Source of the DNA: Mycobacterium mantenii
GTDB lineage: Bacteria > Actinomycetota > Actinomycetes > Mycobacteriales > Mycobacteriaceae
Assembly (NCBI RefSeq): GCF_010731775.1
Contig: NZ_AP022590.1
Span: 5,704,001 to 5,768,000 of the forward strand
Direction of reading: 5' to 3'
Length of the DNA: 64,000 nucleotides
A program made the position numbers and the translations under genes. Within the stretch, counting starts at the first letter, position 1. Every line of letters begins with the position of its first letter. Shown here piece after piece: positions 1 through 9,374 of this stretch. Below the pieces are notes generated by a model. The model saw only the letters and a list, made by a program, of their open reading frames with translations, was not told where the DNA came from and searched no databases.

Positions 1-891
1 ACGGCCAAGCGCGCCGGCGGCAACCAGACGGCCGTGTCCACCGACGACATGTCGCTGAAACGGGCCTTCCGCAACGACATCGAGCTGCACCTGCAAGGCG
101 ATATCGAAAGCGAAGGCCTGATCCTGCACTACCTGCCCGAGGTGGACTTGTGGACCGGCGCCATCGTGGGCGCCGAGGCGCTGGTGCGCTGGCGGCACCC
201 GGTCTGGGGGCTGCTGCTGCCCGATGCGTTCATCGGTGTCGCCGAAACGACCAACCTGGCCGCCGAGTTGGGCCGGTGGGTGATGCGCACCGCCTGCGCC
301 GAATTCAGCCGGTGGCGAGCCAACGGCGTCGGTCAGGGCGCCATGTTGCGCATCAACGTGTCGCCCATTCAGCTGATCAGCCGTGGTTTCGTGGAAAGCG
401 TCGCCGAGACGATCGGCGAGTTCGGCATCGACGCCGAATCGGTGTGCCTGGAGATCACCGAGCGCGCGGTGGTGCACGACGTCGACACCACGCGAAAGAC
501 CTTGGCGGAGCTCAAAGAAGTGGGCGTGCAGATCGCCATCGACGACTTCGGCACCGGTTATGCCGTTCTGTCCCACCTGAAGTCCCTTCCGGTCGACATG
601 CTCAAGATCGATGCCGGGTTCGTGCGTGACGTGGGCACCAACGCCGGTGACCTGGCCATCGTCCGCGCGATCATCGGACTGGCCGAGGCGTTTGGCCTGG
701 AAGTGGTCGCCGAAGGCGTCGAGACACCCGCTGCCGCACTGATTTTGATGCAACACGGGTGTCACCGGGCGCAAGGCTTCCTGCTGTCGCGGCCCATCCC
801 CGGCGATGCGATGGAAGCGTTGCTGTCCGCGCGCTGGATGCCGATGCCGTTTCTCGCCGATCGCGAGTCGTCGTCGCTGGGTTCGCTCTAG
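1..891 (+). CDS. EAL-domain c-di-GMP phosphodiesterase, C-terminal part (gene enters from the left edge)
   Basis: The frame is open from the first base, so the GTG at 34 is probably not the start. The first residues (AKRAGGNQ) look like the end of a GGDEF domain, which suggests a GGDEF-EAL protein whose N-terminal half lies outside the window. The EAL domain looks intact and catalytic: the EAL signature is at 175-183, followed by LEITE, DDFGTGY, LKID, VAEGVE and the closing QGFLLSRP, which carry the metal-binding and catalytic residues known for class I EAL phosphodiesterases. The expected activity is hydrolysis of cyclic di-GMP to pGpG. It lies 10 bases before a lipoprotein gene and just upstream of a polysaccharide cluster, so a role in controlling surface polysaccharide is plausible, but this is inference. 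Confidence 0.9.
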   Translation, partial: TAKRAGGNQTAVSTDDMSLKRAFRNDIELHLQGDIESEGLILHYLPEVDLWTGAIVGAEALVRWRHPVWGLLLPDAFIGVAETTNLAAELGRWVMRTACAEFSRWRANGVGQGAMLRINVSPIQLISRGFVESVAETIGEFGIDAESVCLEITERAVVHDVDTTRKTLAELKEVGVQIAIDDFGTGYAVLSHLKSLPVDMLKIDAGFVRDVGTNAGDLAIVRAIIGLAEAFGLEVVAEGVETPAAALILMQHGCHRAQGFLLSRPIPGDAMEALLSARWMPMPFLADRESSSLGSL

Positions 892-901
892 CATCGCAAC
901 G

Positions 902-2599
902 GTGGTCCGAACTCTGAGGCTGACGACGGCCGTCGTTGTCGCGTGCGCGACGCTGGTGCTGAACGGGTGCGGTGGCGCCCACCGCTCCGACGCCGGTCCG
1001 ATGGCCGTCATCGTCAGCCCGCCCATACCGCTGGCCGTTCAAGAGGTGCCCAACCCGCTGCGCGGCCAGTACGAAGACCTGTTGATGCCGCTTTTCCCGC
1101 AAGGCAATTCCGCGCAGCGGCGCTACCCTGCCTGGCCGGCGTCGGATGATGCCAGTTTGCGTGTTTCGTGGCGGCAGCTGCAGCCCACCGATCCGGGCAC
1201 GCTGCCTCCCGACGCTCCGGATGATCGCAAGTTCGACTTCGGGGTCATCGATGACGCGCTGACCAAGATGGCCGGCCGGAACATGCGGCTGACGCTTCGC
1301 GTGGTCGCCTACAACTCCTGCTGCGACACCACCTACGCGAACAATACCAACATCGCCATGCCCGACTGGGTGCGCGGCATGCCCGATGCCAGCGTCAGCC
1401 TCACCGGGCCGCAACGGTATTGGTGGACACCCGGCGTGGCGCAGGTAGTACCCAACTGGAACGACTCCGGTTACCTCAACGCCTTCGGTCAACTGCTGGC
1501 CGCCCTGGGCCGTCGTTACGACGGCGACGAGCGGCTCAGCGTGTTCGAGTTCTCCGGCTACGGGGATTTCAGCGAGAACCACATCGCTTATCTGCGTGAC
1601 ACGCTGGGCGCGCCGGGTCCGTCGCCGGAAGACAGCATCGCAAAGCTGGGGTATTACAGCCAGTTTCGTGATCAGAGCATCACCAAGGCTGCCATTGCGC
1701 AGCTTGTCTCGGCGAACGTAAACGCCTTCCCCCATACGCAATTGGTGACCACCGCGCTGAACCCGGAAATCGTTCGCCAATTGCTCGCCGACGATGTCAC
1801 CAAGAAATTGTCGGCGCCCGTGGGGATCCGCTCGGATTGCCTCGGCGTGTACGCGCCGTTGCCCACCTGGGCCGAGGCGGACGGCTCCTACTATGTGCGG
1901 ACGAAGGATCCGCTGGTCGGCCAACTCAAAGACCGGCTGGCCTCGGCGTTGGTGATCACCGAATGGTGCCAGCTGCCCGACGGCACCGATCCGCGGTCCT
2001 ATTACGACAAGGGGCTGCGTGACGTCGTCAAGTACCACGTGTCGATGATGTCGAGTTACAACTTCCCGGCGGTGGATTCGGGCAGTGCGATGGACCCGGC
2101 GCTGTACCTGCTGTGGGCACAGGCGAATGTCGCCGCCGGCTATCGCTACTCGGCCGAAGCCCAGGCGGGGTCGCAATCGGTACGCGACGGGGTGCCGACC
2201 CTGAAGGTGGTGTGGACCAACTACGGTTCGGCCGCCGCCACCGAGAACTGGGTCCCCGGCTACCGGTTGGTGGATTTCTCCGGAGCGGTGGTCCGCACCC
2301 TGCCCGCGACGGTGACACTGAAGACGCTGGCCCAAAGGCAATCCGGGGACAAATCCGGAACCGAACCGGCCCCGGCGTCCTACACCGATTCGGTCGCCGT
2401 GGACGTGACCGGCCTGGCGCCCGGCCACTACACGCTGAGCGCCGCCGTGGATTGGCAACAGCACAAACCCGGTGCGTCGCACGTCGTGAACTATCCGCCC
2501 ATGCGGTTGGCACGCCGCGGACGCGACGGCAACGGGTGGTATCCGATCGCGACGCTCGACGTGTCGCGCGACGTGTTGACTTCGGCTCCCCGGCAGTGA
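902..2599 (+). CDS. Secreted lipoprotein with DUF4832-like glycosidase-type fold
   Basis: The GTG at 902 gives a short basic N-terminus, a hydrophobic stretch and a lipobox LNGC with the lipidated cysteine near residue 23. The reading frame is open further upstream, but those extra residues overlap the EAL gene and spoil the signal peptide. After the anchor comes NPLRGQYE, a motif typical of the start of DUF4832/DUF4874 proteins, followed by acidic and aromatic-rich segments resembling a (beta/alpha)8 glycoside hydrolase. The last 150 residues look like beta-sandwich domains. It follows the EAL gene and precedes the polysaccharide cluster, so it may trim or bind cell-surface glycan. Family assignment is by motif recall; the enzymatic activity is not shown. 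Confidence 0.7.
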   Translation: MVRTLRLTTAVVVACATLVLNGCGGAHRSDAGPMAVIVSPPIPLAVQEVPNPLRGQYEDLLMPLFPQGNSAQRRYPAWPASDDASLRVSWRQLQPTDPGTLPPDAPDDRKFDFGVIDDALTKMAGRNMRLTLRVVAYNSCCDTTYANNTNIAMPDWVRGMPDASVSLTGPQRYWWTPGVAQVVPNWNDSGYLNAFGQLLAALGRRYDGDERLSVFEFSGYGDFSENHIAYLRDTLGAPGPSPEDSIAKLGYYSQFRDQSITKAAIAQLVSANVNAFPHTQLVTTALNPEIVRQLLADDVTKKLSAPVGIRSDCLGVYAPLPTWAEADGSYYVRTKDPLVGQLKDRLASALVITEWCQLPDGTDPRSYYDKGLRDVVKYHVSMMSSYNFPAVDSGSAMDPALYLLWAQANVAAGYRYSAEAQAGSQSVRDGVPTLKVVWTNYGSAAATENWVPGYRLVDFSGAVVRTLPATVTLKTLAQRQSGDKSGTEPAPASYTDSVAVDVTGLAPGHYTLSAAVDWQQHKPGASHVVNYPPMRLARRGRDGNGWYPIATLDVSRDVLTSAPRQ

Positions 2600-2626
2600 A
2601 TGGCGGTGCGAAGGCGCCGCTAAAGT

Positions 2627-2640
2627 GCGGGATTTCCCGC
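2627..2640 (+). terminator. Small GC hairpin after the lipoprotein gene
   Basis: GCGGGA-TT-TCCCGC forms a six-pair stem 28 bases after the lipoprotein stop. No T-run follows, so as a terminator it is weak. The rest of the 173-base gap before the Wzz/CpsD-like gene presumably carries that gene's promoter; I could not single out a clear -10. Confidence 0.25.
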
Positions 2641-2772
2641 GGCAGGGCACGCATGCGATTCCGCCGATGCCGCATGACGATTGCTGCATAATGTGGACTG
2701 AGCTTTGCGCGGCGAATACGAAATAAATCGAATCGGCGCCATTCGTATGGCGTCGGCCAGAGAGGTTAGTGG

Positions 2773-4245
2773 ATGGATTTCCGCACCTTTGTCAAGATTC
2801 TTCTTGCACATTGGAAACTCGCCGCGGCCGCGGTGCTTGCCTGCACCATCGGCGCCGCAGCCATCACCGCGTTGCAGACCAAGCATTACCAGTCGACGGC
2901 CACGATCCTCATCTCGTTTCCGAGCGCAACCGATCTGACCGAGTTGTACAACGGCACGCTGGCCGCCCAGGAACGGCTGTCGTCCTATGCCCAGATCGCC
3001 GGCGGACGTGTCGTCGCCGAACGTGCGATCAATCAGCTTCAGGTTCCGATCAGCCCCGATGCCCTGGTGAGCCAGACGCAGGTGAAATACACCGCGAAAT
3101 CAATGCTTTTCACGATCACCGTCAAGGACACCGATGCCGCGCGCGCCGCGGCGCTGGCGGGGGCGATGGCCGACCAGTTCGCCCTCATGGTCCCGGCGCT
3201 CGGCGCGAACCTGACGCCGAACGGTCCGATCGCATCGGCACCCAACGGCCCGCGGCCCGATACGGGTGAAACCCCAACAAACGCCCCCACTCCCGGCCCG
3301 TCGCCGGACATTTCGGGCCCCTCGCAACCGGCGGCCAAGACATTGCCGTTGGCCCGGGCAAGGGTGGTGGAACCGCCGCGGGTGCCGAAGCATCCGGTCA
3401 CGCCGGTGCCGATGCGCAACATGGCGATGGGCTTTGTCGCCGGGATTCTGCTGGGCATCGCGGTCGCGCTGACCCGGGAGGCCGGCGATCGTACGGTGCG
3501 CGACCGGGAGAAGCTGGAGAAACTCTCGGGTCTGCCGACGCTGGCCGAGCTGTCCGGTAAGCGTGGCGGCACCCCGCGGTTCGGCAGCGACGGCGCACTG
3601 GACGACGCGGTGCGGGGCCTGCGCGCCCGGCTGCTGCGGGCGATGGGGCCCGAAGGCCACCGGGTGCTGGTGACGGCGCCGTTCGGCGGTGAGGGAACGA
3701 CGACGACGGCGCTGAACCTGTCGCTGGCACTCGCCGAAATCGGCGAGGACGTCCTGCTGGTCGAGGGCGACACCCGCCGGCACGTGATCGCCGGTTTGCT
3801 GCGGGTCGAGTCGGGGGAGGGGTTCGCCAGCGCGCTGGCCAACCCGGACATCGCCGGCGAAGCCGTCAAGCAGTCGCCCGCGGCGAGGTTGTTCACCCTC
3901 GCGTCGCGGTCCGCGCGTCGCGAAACTCCGCCGGTCAGCGCGTTTCTGCCCGAAGTGATCGACCGGGTACTGCTGGAGCTGTCGTCGCGCTTCGACCGGA
4001 TCGTGGTCGATGGGCCGCCGGTGCTGGCGACGGCCGACACCGCCCTGCTGGCCGGCGCCGTTCACGCCACGGTGCTGGTGGTGCGGGCCCGCCGGACCAC
4101 CGCCGACGAGCTCAAGGACGCGCTGACCGCGTTGCGCGCGGCCGGCGCGGACGTCATCGGCACCGTGCTGACCGATGCCCGTCCCGCCCTGCACATCAAG
4201 GCGGCGACGCGCGCCTACCGGACGAAGGTCAGCGGGCCGGCGTGA
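2773..4245 (+). CDS. Wzz/CpsD-like polysaccharide chain-length and BY-kinase-type protein
   Basis: 490 residues. An N-terminal Wzz-like segment (about 1-150) starts with a membrane helix near 16-36. A proline-rich linker covers 150-215, a second helix lies near 218-233, and a cytoplasmic CpsD-like ATPase domain follows. The domain keeps Walker B (IVVDGPP, Asp413) and a changed Walker A' (VEGDTR instead of the usual D-x-D-x-R). In Walker A, the lysine of GEGKST is replaced by Thr309 (GGEGTTTT; codon 3697-3699). The tail has only one tyrosine, unlike the tyrosine cluster of true Wzc/CpsD kinases. Family proteins set polysaccharide chain length and are regulated by autophosphorylation; here kinase activity is doubtful. 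It starts the plus-strand block, and its stop overlaps the next start (GTGA). Confidence 0.85.
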   Translation: MDFRTFVKILLAHWKLAAAAVLACTIGAAAITALQTKHYQSTATILISFPSATDLTELYNGTLAAQERLSSYAQIAGGRVVAERAINQLQVPISPDALVSQTQVKYTAKSMLFTITVKDTDAARAAALAGAMADQFALMVPALGANLTPNGPIASAPNGPRPDTGETPTNAPTPGPSPDISGPSQPAAKTLPLARARVVEPPRVPKHPVTPVPMRNMAMGFVAGILLGIAVALTREAGDRTVRDREKLEKLSGLPTLAELSGKRGGTPRFGSDGALDDAVRGLRARLLRAMGPEGHRVLVTAPFGGEGTTTTALNLSLALAEIGEDVLLVEGDTRRHVIAGLLRVESGEGFASALANPDIAGEAVKQSPAARLFTLASRSARRETPPVSAFLPEVIDRVLLELSSRFDRIVVDGPPVLATADTALLAGAVHATVLVVRARRTTADELKDALTALRAAGADVIGTVLTDARPALHIKAATRAYRTKVSGPA

Positions 4246-5717
4246 TCCCCTACCTGCCGGGTCGCCATCGCCTGGCGGTGGATGGCGCGCTGCTGGCGGT
4301 GTTCCTGTTCGGCTGCTTCGTCTTCGGCGTGCTCTCGGTGCGCAGAACCACCGAGGGAGTGCTGCTGATCGCCGCGTTGTTCTGCCTGGTGGTCTATTGG
4401 GTCAAGCCCGAGGGGATGGTCGGGGTCACGCTATTCTTGGCGTTCGCGGCGCTGCCCGAAGGGTTGCACGTCGGCAAGATCATCGGCCCGGTGGCGATCT
4501 ACGCCTACCACGTGGCCGCCGTGCTGGCGATCTGCTACCTGATCCCGATCGTGAGACCGCGGTTCGCCGATTTTCTGCTGCCGGCGATGTTCGTGTTCAC
4601 GGTGCTGGTCTACACCGTCGTCGGATTTCAGCTCGAACACGAAGCCACCATGGTCATGCGGGAATCGGCAACCCTGCTCGAAATGGTCATGGGATTCCTG
4701 CTGGCGTTGTTCGTCGTTTACGGCGGCTACGTCAAGTGGGCGATCCGCGTGATGATCGTGACGCTGTGGTTCTCGGCGTTCATGGCGATCGTGAGTTCGT
4801 TGCACGCCATCCGGCTCGCCGGCCGGGCGGAAAGCCTGGAGGGGGCGACGGGTGCGGGCCAGGCTCTGCGCATCGTCCTGTCCATCCAGACGCCGGCCAC
4901 CGCGGTGCTCAGCGCGCTAGTCGCCGCCTCGATCATCGGCCGGGTCAGGCCCGCAATGCTTTTCGCCTTGGGTCCGCCGGCGCTGATCATTTCGCTACTG
5001 TCCTTCGCTCGCAACACGCTGATCGCCGTGGCGGTGGCCGCCGCGGTCGCGTTCTTCACCAGCTTCGGCTGGCCGGCCATCCGCCGGACGGCCGTCGTCG
5101 CCACGATCACCGCGGCGGTGCTCGCCGTCATGGTGCCGGGATCGCTGTTCTTGCTGCAGCAATCGCATGCCGGGTCGTGGCTCAGCGACCAGTTCACCGC
5201 GTTCAATCAGCGGGTGCTCGGCGGGATTTCGGCGAGTGCGCTCGCCACCGACGAATCGACACTGGACCGGTTGCGCGAAGTCGCCCGGCTCAACGACGCG
5301 ATCGCGCAGGCACCGGTATTCGGCCACGGACTGGGCTACGCCTACCAGCTGCCGTCCGGGAAGGATCCCAACGCGTTCGCCTGGACGTTGGGCCCCACCT
5401 ACTCTCATCTCTTCTATCAATGGTGGCTGGCCAAAGCCGGGGCGGTCGGCATGGCGGCGTTCGTGTGGTTCGCGGGGACGCCGATAGTCCGCGCGCTGCG
5501 CACCGCAACGGCGGCGTCGAAGATCAGTGCGGCCGCCTCCGCCGCCCTGCTCGCGATATCCGCCGTGTGGCCCCTGCCGGAGATGCCGATGGACGCCCTG
5601 GCGATGGGTCTGGCGCTGGGCACGACAATGGGTTTCGCCAACGTGGGCCGCCGCGAGCGTGCGGCACGCGAACTCGACGCCGAGCCCGCGCCGGCGCCAA
5701 TCGCCGCGGCGACATGA
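4242..5717 (+). CDS. O-antigen polymerase/ligase-type membrane protein (Wzy-like)
   Basis: 491 residues with about ten to twelve hydrophobic segments through residue 430 and a charged C-terminal tail. A long periplasmic-type loop around residues 310-390 contains an arginine-rich stretch (LDRLREVARLND), then PVFGHGLGYAY and a segment around YSHLFYQWWLAKAG. This arrangement is typical of the Wzy/WaaL superfamily, where loop arginines and histidines handle lipid-linked sugars. The GTG start overlaps the stop of the CpsD-like gene, and its own stop overlaps the next gene. In this context its likely job is polymerising undecaprenyl-linked repeat units outside the membrane. Polymerase versus ligase cannot be decided from sequence alone. 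Confidence 0.8.
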   Translation: MIPYLPGRHRLAVDGALLAVFLFGCFVFGVLSVRRTTEGVLLIAALFCLVVYWVKPEGMVGVTLFLAFAALPEGLHVGKIIGPVAIYAYHVAAVLAICYLIPIVRPRFADFLLPAMFVFTVLVYTVVGFQLEHEATMVMRESATLLEMVMGFLLALFVVYGGYVKWAIRVMIVTLWFSAFMAIVSSLHAIRLAGRAESLEGATGAGQALRIVLSIQTPATAVLSALVAASIIGRVRPAMLFALGPPALIISLLSFARNTLIAVAVAAAVAFFTSFGWPAIRRTAVVATITAAVLAVMVPGSLFLLQQSHAGSWLSDQFTAFNQRVLGGISASALATDESTLDRLREVARLNDAIAQAPVFGHGLGYAYQLPSGKDPNAFAWTLGPTYSHLFYQWWLAKAGAVGMAAFVWFAGTPIVRALRTATAASKISAAASAALLAISAVWPLPEMPMDALAMGLALGTTMGFANVGRRERAARELDAEPAPAPIAAAT

Positions 5718-6727
5718 ATGCGGTCACCCACGTGGGGCCCGACCCGTACAGCTTCGGTGGAACGCAGTCGGTGATCCGCGTCATCCGCGACAACAAGATC
5801 GGCGCCGACGAGATCCGGGTCCTGCCGACGTGGGACGGGCGGCACCACGCCAAGAATTCGTTGCTCACCGCGCGTGCCGGGATCGCGCTGGCCCGCTCGC
5901 CCCGCGGGACCGTCACGCACTTCCACATGTCCAATGGTGGCGCCTGGCTGCGCGAAGGGCCGCTGATCCGGCTGGCGAAAGCCCGGGGCTTCCGCGTCGT
6001 CGTCACCATCCACGGCTCGGACTTCCACGAGTTCGCCCATGCGCGTTCGCGTTTCGTTCGTGCCACGTTGAGCCACGCCGACCACGTAATCCTCCTGTCC
6101 GAGGAGGCCCGTACCGCCGCGCGATGGGTGGCGCCCGGGGTGCGGACTTCGGTGGTGGCCAACCCGATTCCGATCGATTGGGAAGCGCCGCCGGCCGGGT
6201 CGACGCCGCCCGTGGTGCTGTTCGCGGGAACCGTCGGCCACCGCAAAGGCGTCGACACGCTGGTGGCGGCGTGGCGGCTACTCCTCGCCGAGGGCATCGA
6301 AGGACATTGTCGGATAGTCGGTGTCGTCGACGACTACCTCCCACCGCCGACCGAGCGCCTGACCGTCGAAGGGCCGGTTCACCCGGATATGGTCCGCGAC
6401 TTGATCCGGTCGGTTCGCGTGGTTACCCTCCCGTCGTTCGCCGAGGGGATGCCGATGATCCTGACCGAGGCACTCGCCGGCGCGCGTCCGTTTGTGGCGA
6501 CACCCGTCGGCGGCACGGCGCAGATCGCCTCTGACCCGAGAATGATTGTGCCCGTTGATGATGCGCCCGCCCTGGCGAAGACGATCGGACGATATCTGCG
6601 TGATCCGGAGCTGGCCGAGCGCGACGGCCTGCGCGGCCAGGCGCACGTCGCGGCCACCCGCAGCCCGGAAGTCATCGGCGCCCAGCTGCGCCGCATCTAC
6701 GAGGGCTGCGCTCGTGAAACGGGTTGA
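5714..6727 (+). CDS. GT4-type glycosyltransferase
   Basis: 337 residues, starting at the ATG at 5714 that overlaps the previous stop (ATGA); the frame is open far upstream but that part lies inside the Wzy-like gene. The N-terminal half holds GGTQSVIR, a glycine loop typical of GT-B acceptor domains, and a Rossmann-like core with HGSDFHEFAH. The C-terminal half has LFAGTVGHRKGVDTLV and the donor-binding E-x7-E region SFAEGMPMILTEALAGARPFVAT, the hallmark of retaining GT4 enzymes. Presumably cytoplasmic, it adds one sugar of the repeat unit; donor and acceptor are unknown. Confidence 0.85.
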   Translation: MNAVTHVGPDPYSFGGTQSVIRVIRDNKIGADEIRVLPTWDGRHHAKNSLLTARAGIALARSPRGTVTHFHMSNGGAWLREGPLIRLAKARGFRVVVTIHGSDFHEFAHARSRFVRATLSHADHVILLSEEARTAARWVAPGVRTSVVANPIPIDWEAPPAGSTPPVVLFAGTVGHRKGVDTLVAAWRLLLAEGIEGHCRIVGVVDDYLPPPTERLTVEGPVHPDMVRDLIRSVRVVTLPSFAEGMPMILTEALAGARPFVATPVGGTAQIASDPRMIVPVDDAPALAKTIGRYLRDPELAERDGLRGQAHVAATRSPEVIGAQLRRIYEGCARETG

Positions 6728-7670
6728 GCTGCATGGTCCGACGCTGAACCTGAGTGCGGTCGGCTTCGGATGCGGCGGCCTGATGCAATCGCCGTCCCGC
6801 AAGGAACGGATGGCCGTGCTCGGCAGCGCGGTGGACAACGGGATCACCCACTTCGACACCGCGCGGATGTACGGCCTGGGCCAGGCGGAGGCCGAACTCG
6901 GGAGGTTCTTGCGCACCGTCGACCGCGACGCGGTGACGGTGGCCACCAAGTTCGGCATCGACGTCGGCGGCATGTCCCGGCGGCTCGGCCGATTTCAGGC
7001 GCCCGCGCGTGCATTGCTGCGCAAAGCTCCGGCGCTGCGGCGCGCCGTCAAACGGAACCAGGCCTCCGACGAGTCCGCGCGAGTCTACGACGCTGCCGCG
7101 GCGGCCCGCAGCCTCGATGAGAGCCTCGTGGCGCTGGACGTCGACCACGTCGACATCCTGTTCGTGCACGGCCCCAGGCCGCAAGACGTCGTGGACAGCG
7201 CCGAACTTCGCGAGTTCTTCGCACGCGCCCACCGGCAGGGCAAGATTCGCGCGTGGGGCGTCTCTCAAGACGAGGGGCTCGAGGTGGACTTCGCCCGGGA
7301 ATTCGCCCCCGAGGGGGTCAGCCAGGTTCGCGGCCATCTGCTCGAACCACCGCCGCGTCCCGCCGATCTCGTGTTCGGCGTGCTCAACGGTTCGCACACC
7401 GCCCTGTCGGCGGCGTTGCGAAGCGACGCGGCGTTGGCGCGACGCTGGCAAGAAGCGCTGCATCTCGATCCGCTTGCCGACGGTGTGTTGGCGAAGCTGA
7501 TCCTCGGATCATCCGCCGCCGCAACGGGTTGCCGCGCGATTCTGTACAGCACCACTGACCCGAACCGGGTCGCGCACGCGGCCGACGCCGTCTCGTCGCC
7601 CCCGGACGCCGAGATCTCGACGCGGTTTCTGGCTCTCGTCGCGGAATTCCGATCCGGCGGTGCCCGGTGA
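6714..7670 (+). CDS. Aldo/keto reductase family oxidoreductase
   Basis: 318 residues from the GTG at 6714, which overlaps the preceding gene by 14 bases. The catalytic tetrad of the family is visible: Asp48 and Tyr53 (HFDTARMYG), Lys79 (VATKFG) and His152 (ILFVHGP). These enzymes reduce carbonyls, or run in reverse, with NAD(P)H in an (alpha/beta)8 barrel. It is translationally linked to the GMC oxidoreductase (GTGA at 7667-7670). Such reductase-oxidase pairs inside glycan clusters suggest modification of a sugar or cyclitol precursor, but the substrate cannot be predicted. Confidence 0.85.
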   Translation: MKRVELHGPTLNLSAVGFGCGGLMQSPSRKERMAVLGSAVDNGITHFDTARMYGLGQAEAELGRFLRTVDRDAVTVATKFGIDVGGMSRRLGRFQAPARALLRKAPALRRAVKRNQASDESARVYDAAAAARSLDESLVALDVDHVDILFVHGPRPQDVVDSAELREFFARAHRQGKIRAWGVSQDEGLEVDFAREFAPEGVSQVRGHLLEPPPRPADLVFGVLNGSHTALSAALRSDAALARRWQEALHLDPLADGVLAKLILGSSAAATGCRAILYSTTDPNRVAHAADAVSSPPDAEISTRFLALVAEFRSGGAR

Positions 7671-9370
7671 TTCGCGGCCCGCAGGACTTCACCACGAACA
7701 CGACGATCGACACCGATGTCGTCGTCGTCGGCGCCGGGGCGATCGGCATCGCGACCGCGCTGGAACTCGCCCGCTCCGGAGTCCGGGTCGCGCTGATCGA
7801 AAGCGGTCTGGAGCGCACCGACCGAGCGGCGCAAGAGCTGTCAACGCTGGACTCGGGTCAGAATGACTATTTCCACTCGCGTGGCGACCTGATGATTCGC
7901 CGGCAGGTCGGCGGAACCACCGCGCTGTGGGGTGGGCGCTGCGTCAACTTCGACCCGATCGACTTCGAGGACCGACCGCTGACCGCCCAGGCACCCTGGC
8001 CGATCCGATCCCAAGACGTCGAACCGTACCTGCAGCGCGCCTGCGACTGGGCGGCGTGCGGACGGGCGGTGTTCAACGCGCGCGACATCCCGGACCTCGC
8101 GAACCGAGACCTGGTCGCCGGGCTTCCCGACGGTGACGTACGCACCACCGATCTCGAACGCTGGGCATTACCAACGCGTTTCGGCCGCGCGTACCGGACC
8201 GAGCTGCGCGACGCCCGCTGCCTCACGCTGTGGACCGGACTGACATGCACCGAGATCGTCACCACGGAATCCGGCGACGCGGTCGACCACCTCGTGATCA
8301 AGACACTCGGCGGCCGCCAGGGCAGAGTGGTCGCCACCGACTACGTCATCGCGACCGGCGGGCTGGAGGCGACCCGGCTGCTGCTGGCCTCGGATCGTCA
8401 TCATCCGGCGGGCCTGGGCAATGCGGGCGGGCACCTCGGGCGCTGGTACATGTCACACGTCGAGGGCCGCGTCGCGCGCGTGCGGTTCACCACCGGCGAT
8501 GTCATCCACGCCTACGAACGCGACAACGACGGGGTGTACGTTCGCCGCCGCTTCACACTCGATCCGGCCGTGCAGCGCGACGCCGGAATGCTCAACGCCG
8601 CTGTCTGGCTGGTTAATCCGCCGATCAGCGATCCTGCCCACGGAAGCGGGATCCTGTCGGGCGTGTATCTGACGCTGATCTCCCCGCTCGGCCGGTTCCT
8701 GCTCGCGGAGGCGATCCGCGCCAAGCACACCCATACCGACGGGCGGCCGCAGATTCTCGCTCACCTGACCAACATCGTGCGAGACCTGTTCGGCTCCATC
8801 CGATTTGCGCTGACGTTCTCCTACGCCCGGTTCATCCGCAGGGGTCGCAAGGCGCCGGGCTTCTTCGTCAAGAGCGCCGACAACCGGTATCTGCTGCACT
8901 ACCACGGGGAGCATCTTCCGCACTGGGAGAGCCGCGTCGAGCTGGGCGACGACCGCGACGCCCTCGGCATGCGCAGGCTGCGCACCCACATTCAGTTCTC
9001 CGACGCCGACTACGACAGCGTGCGCCGGGCCATCGTCGCCATCGACGAGCACCTGCGCCGCCACAACGTTGGATATGTCGAGTGGCTGAGCGACGATGCC
9101 GAGGGTTTGGTACGGGAGTTTTTGGCCGGGCACGCCGGATATCACCAGGCCGGAACGACGCGGATGTCCCGGACGCCCGAGGGCGGCGTCGTCGATGCGA
9201 ACCTCGAAGTGCACGGGGTGCGCGGGCTGTACGTCGCGAGCACCTCGGTGCTCCCCACGTCGAGTCAGGCCAACCCGACGCTGCTCGGGATCGCGCTGGG
9301 AGTGCGGCTTGCCGATCGCCTCGCTACGGCCCGAACCGCTTGCCGGCCGACAGATTTCAGGACAGCTTGA
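7667..9370 (+). CDS. FAD-dependent GMC-type oxidoreductase
   Basis: 567 residues. The FAD-binding Rossmann motif GAGAIG lies at residues 22-27, with an acidic residue ending the second strand (ALIESG). The mid-region has GGTTALWGGRC, typical of GMC enzymes that place the flavin. The C-terminal part has GYHQAGTTRM, carrying the conserved histidine, and a final FAD-contact segment around TSSQANPTLLGIALG. It should oxidise an alcohol, probably a sugar or polyol hydroxyl. It closes the plus-strand block started by the CpsD-like gene; every junction in the block overlaps, so one transcript is likely. The next gene is convergent, with only four bases between the stops. Confidence 0.85.
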   Translation: MIRGPQDFTTNTTIDTDVVVVGAGAIGIATALELARSGVRVALIESGLERTDRAAQELSTLDSGQNDYFHSRGDLMIRRQVGGTTALWGGRCVNFDPIDFEDRPLTAQAPWPIRSQDVEPYLQRACDWAACGRAVFNARDIPDLANRDLVAGLPDGDVRTTDLERWALPTRFGRAYRTELRDARCLTLWTGLTCTEIVTTESGDAVDHLVIKTLGGRQGRVVATDYVIATGGLEATRLLLASDRHHPAGLGNAGGHLGRWYMSHVEGRVARVRFTTGDVIHAYERDNDGVYVRRRFTLDPAVQRDAGMLNAAVWLVNPPISDPAHGSGILSGVYLTLISPLGRFLLAEAIRAKHTHTDGRPQILAHLTNIVRDLFGSIRFALTFSYARFIRRGRKAPGFFVKSADNRYLLHYHGEHLPHWESRVELGDDRDALGMRRLRTHIQFSDADYDSVRRAIVAIDEHLRRHNVGYVEWLSDDAEGLVREFLAGHAGYHQAGTTRMSRTPEGGVVDANLEVHGVRGLYVASTSVLPTSSQANPTLLGIALGVRLADRLATARTACRPTDFRTA

Positions 9371-9374
9371 CCGG

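Noticed and set aside
671..2689. 672-codon ORF antisense to the lipoprotein gene
   Set aside because: It has no recognisable domains and a composition rich in Arg, His and Gly, as shadow frames of GC-rich genes have.
4175..5713. Long plus-strand frame before the GT4 gene
   Set aside because: It overlaps the Wzy-like membrane protein in another frame and encodes low-complexity Arg/Gly-rich sequence.
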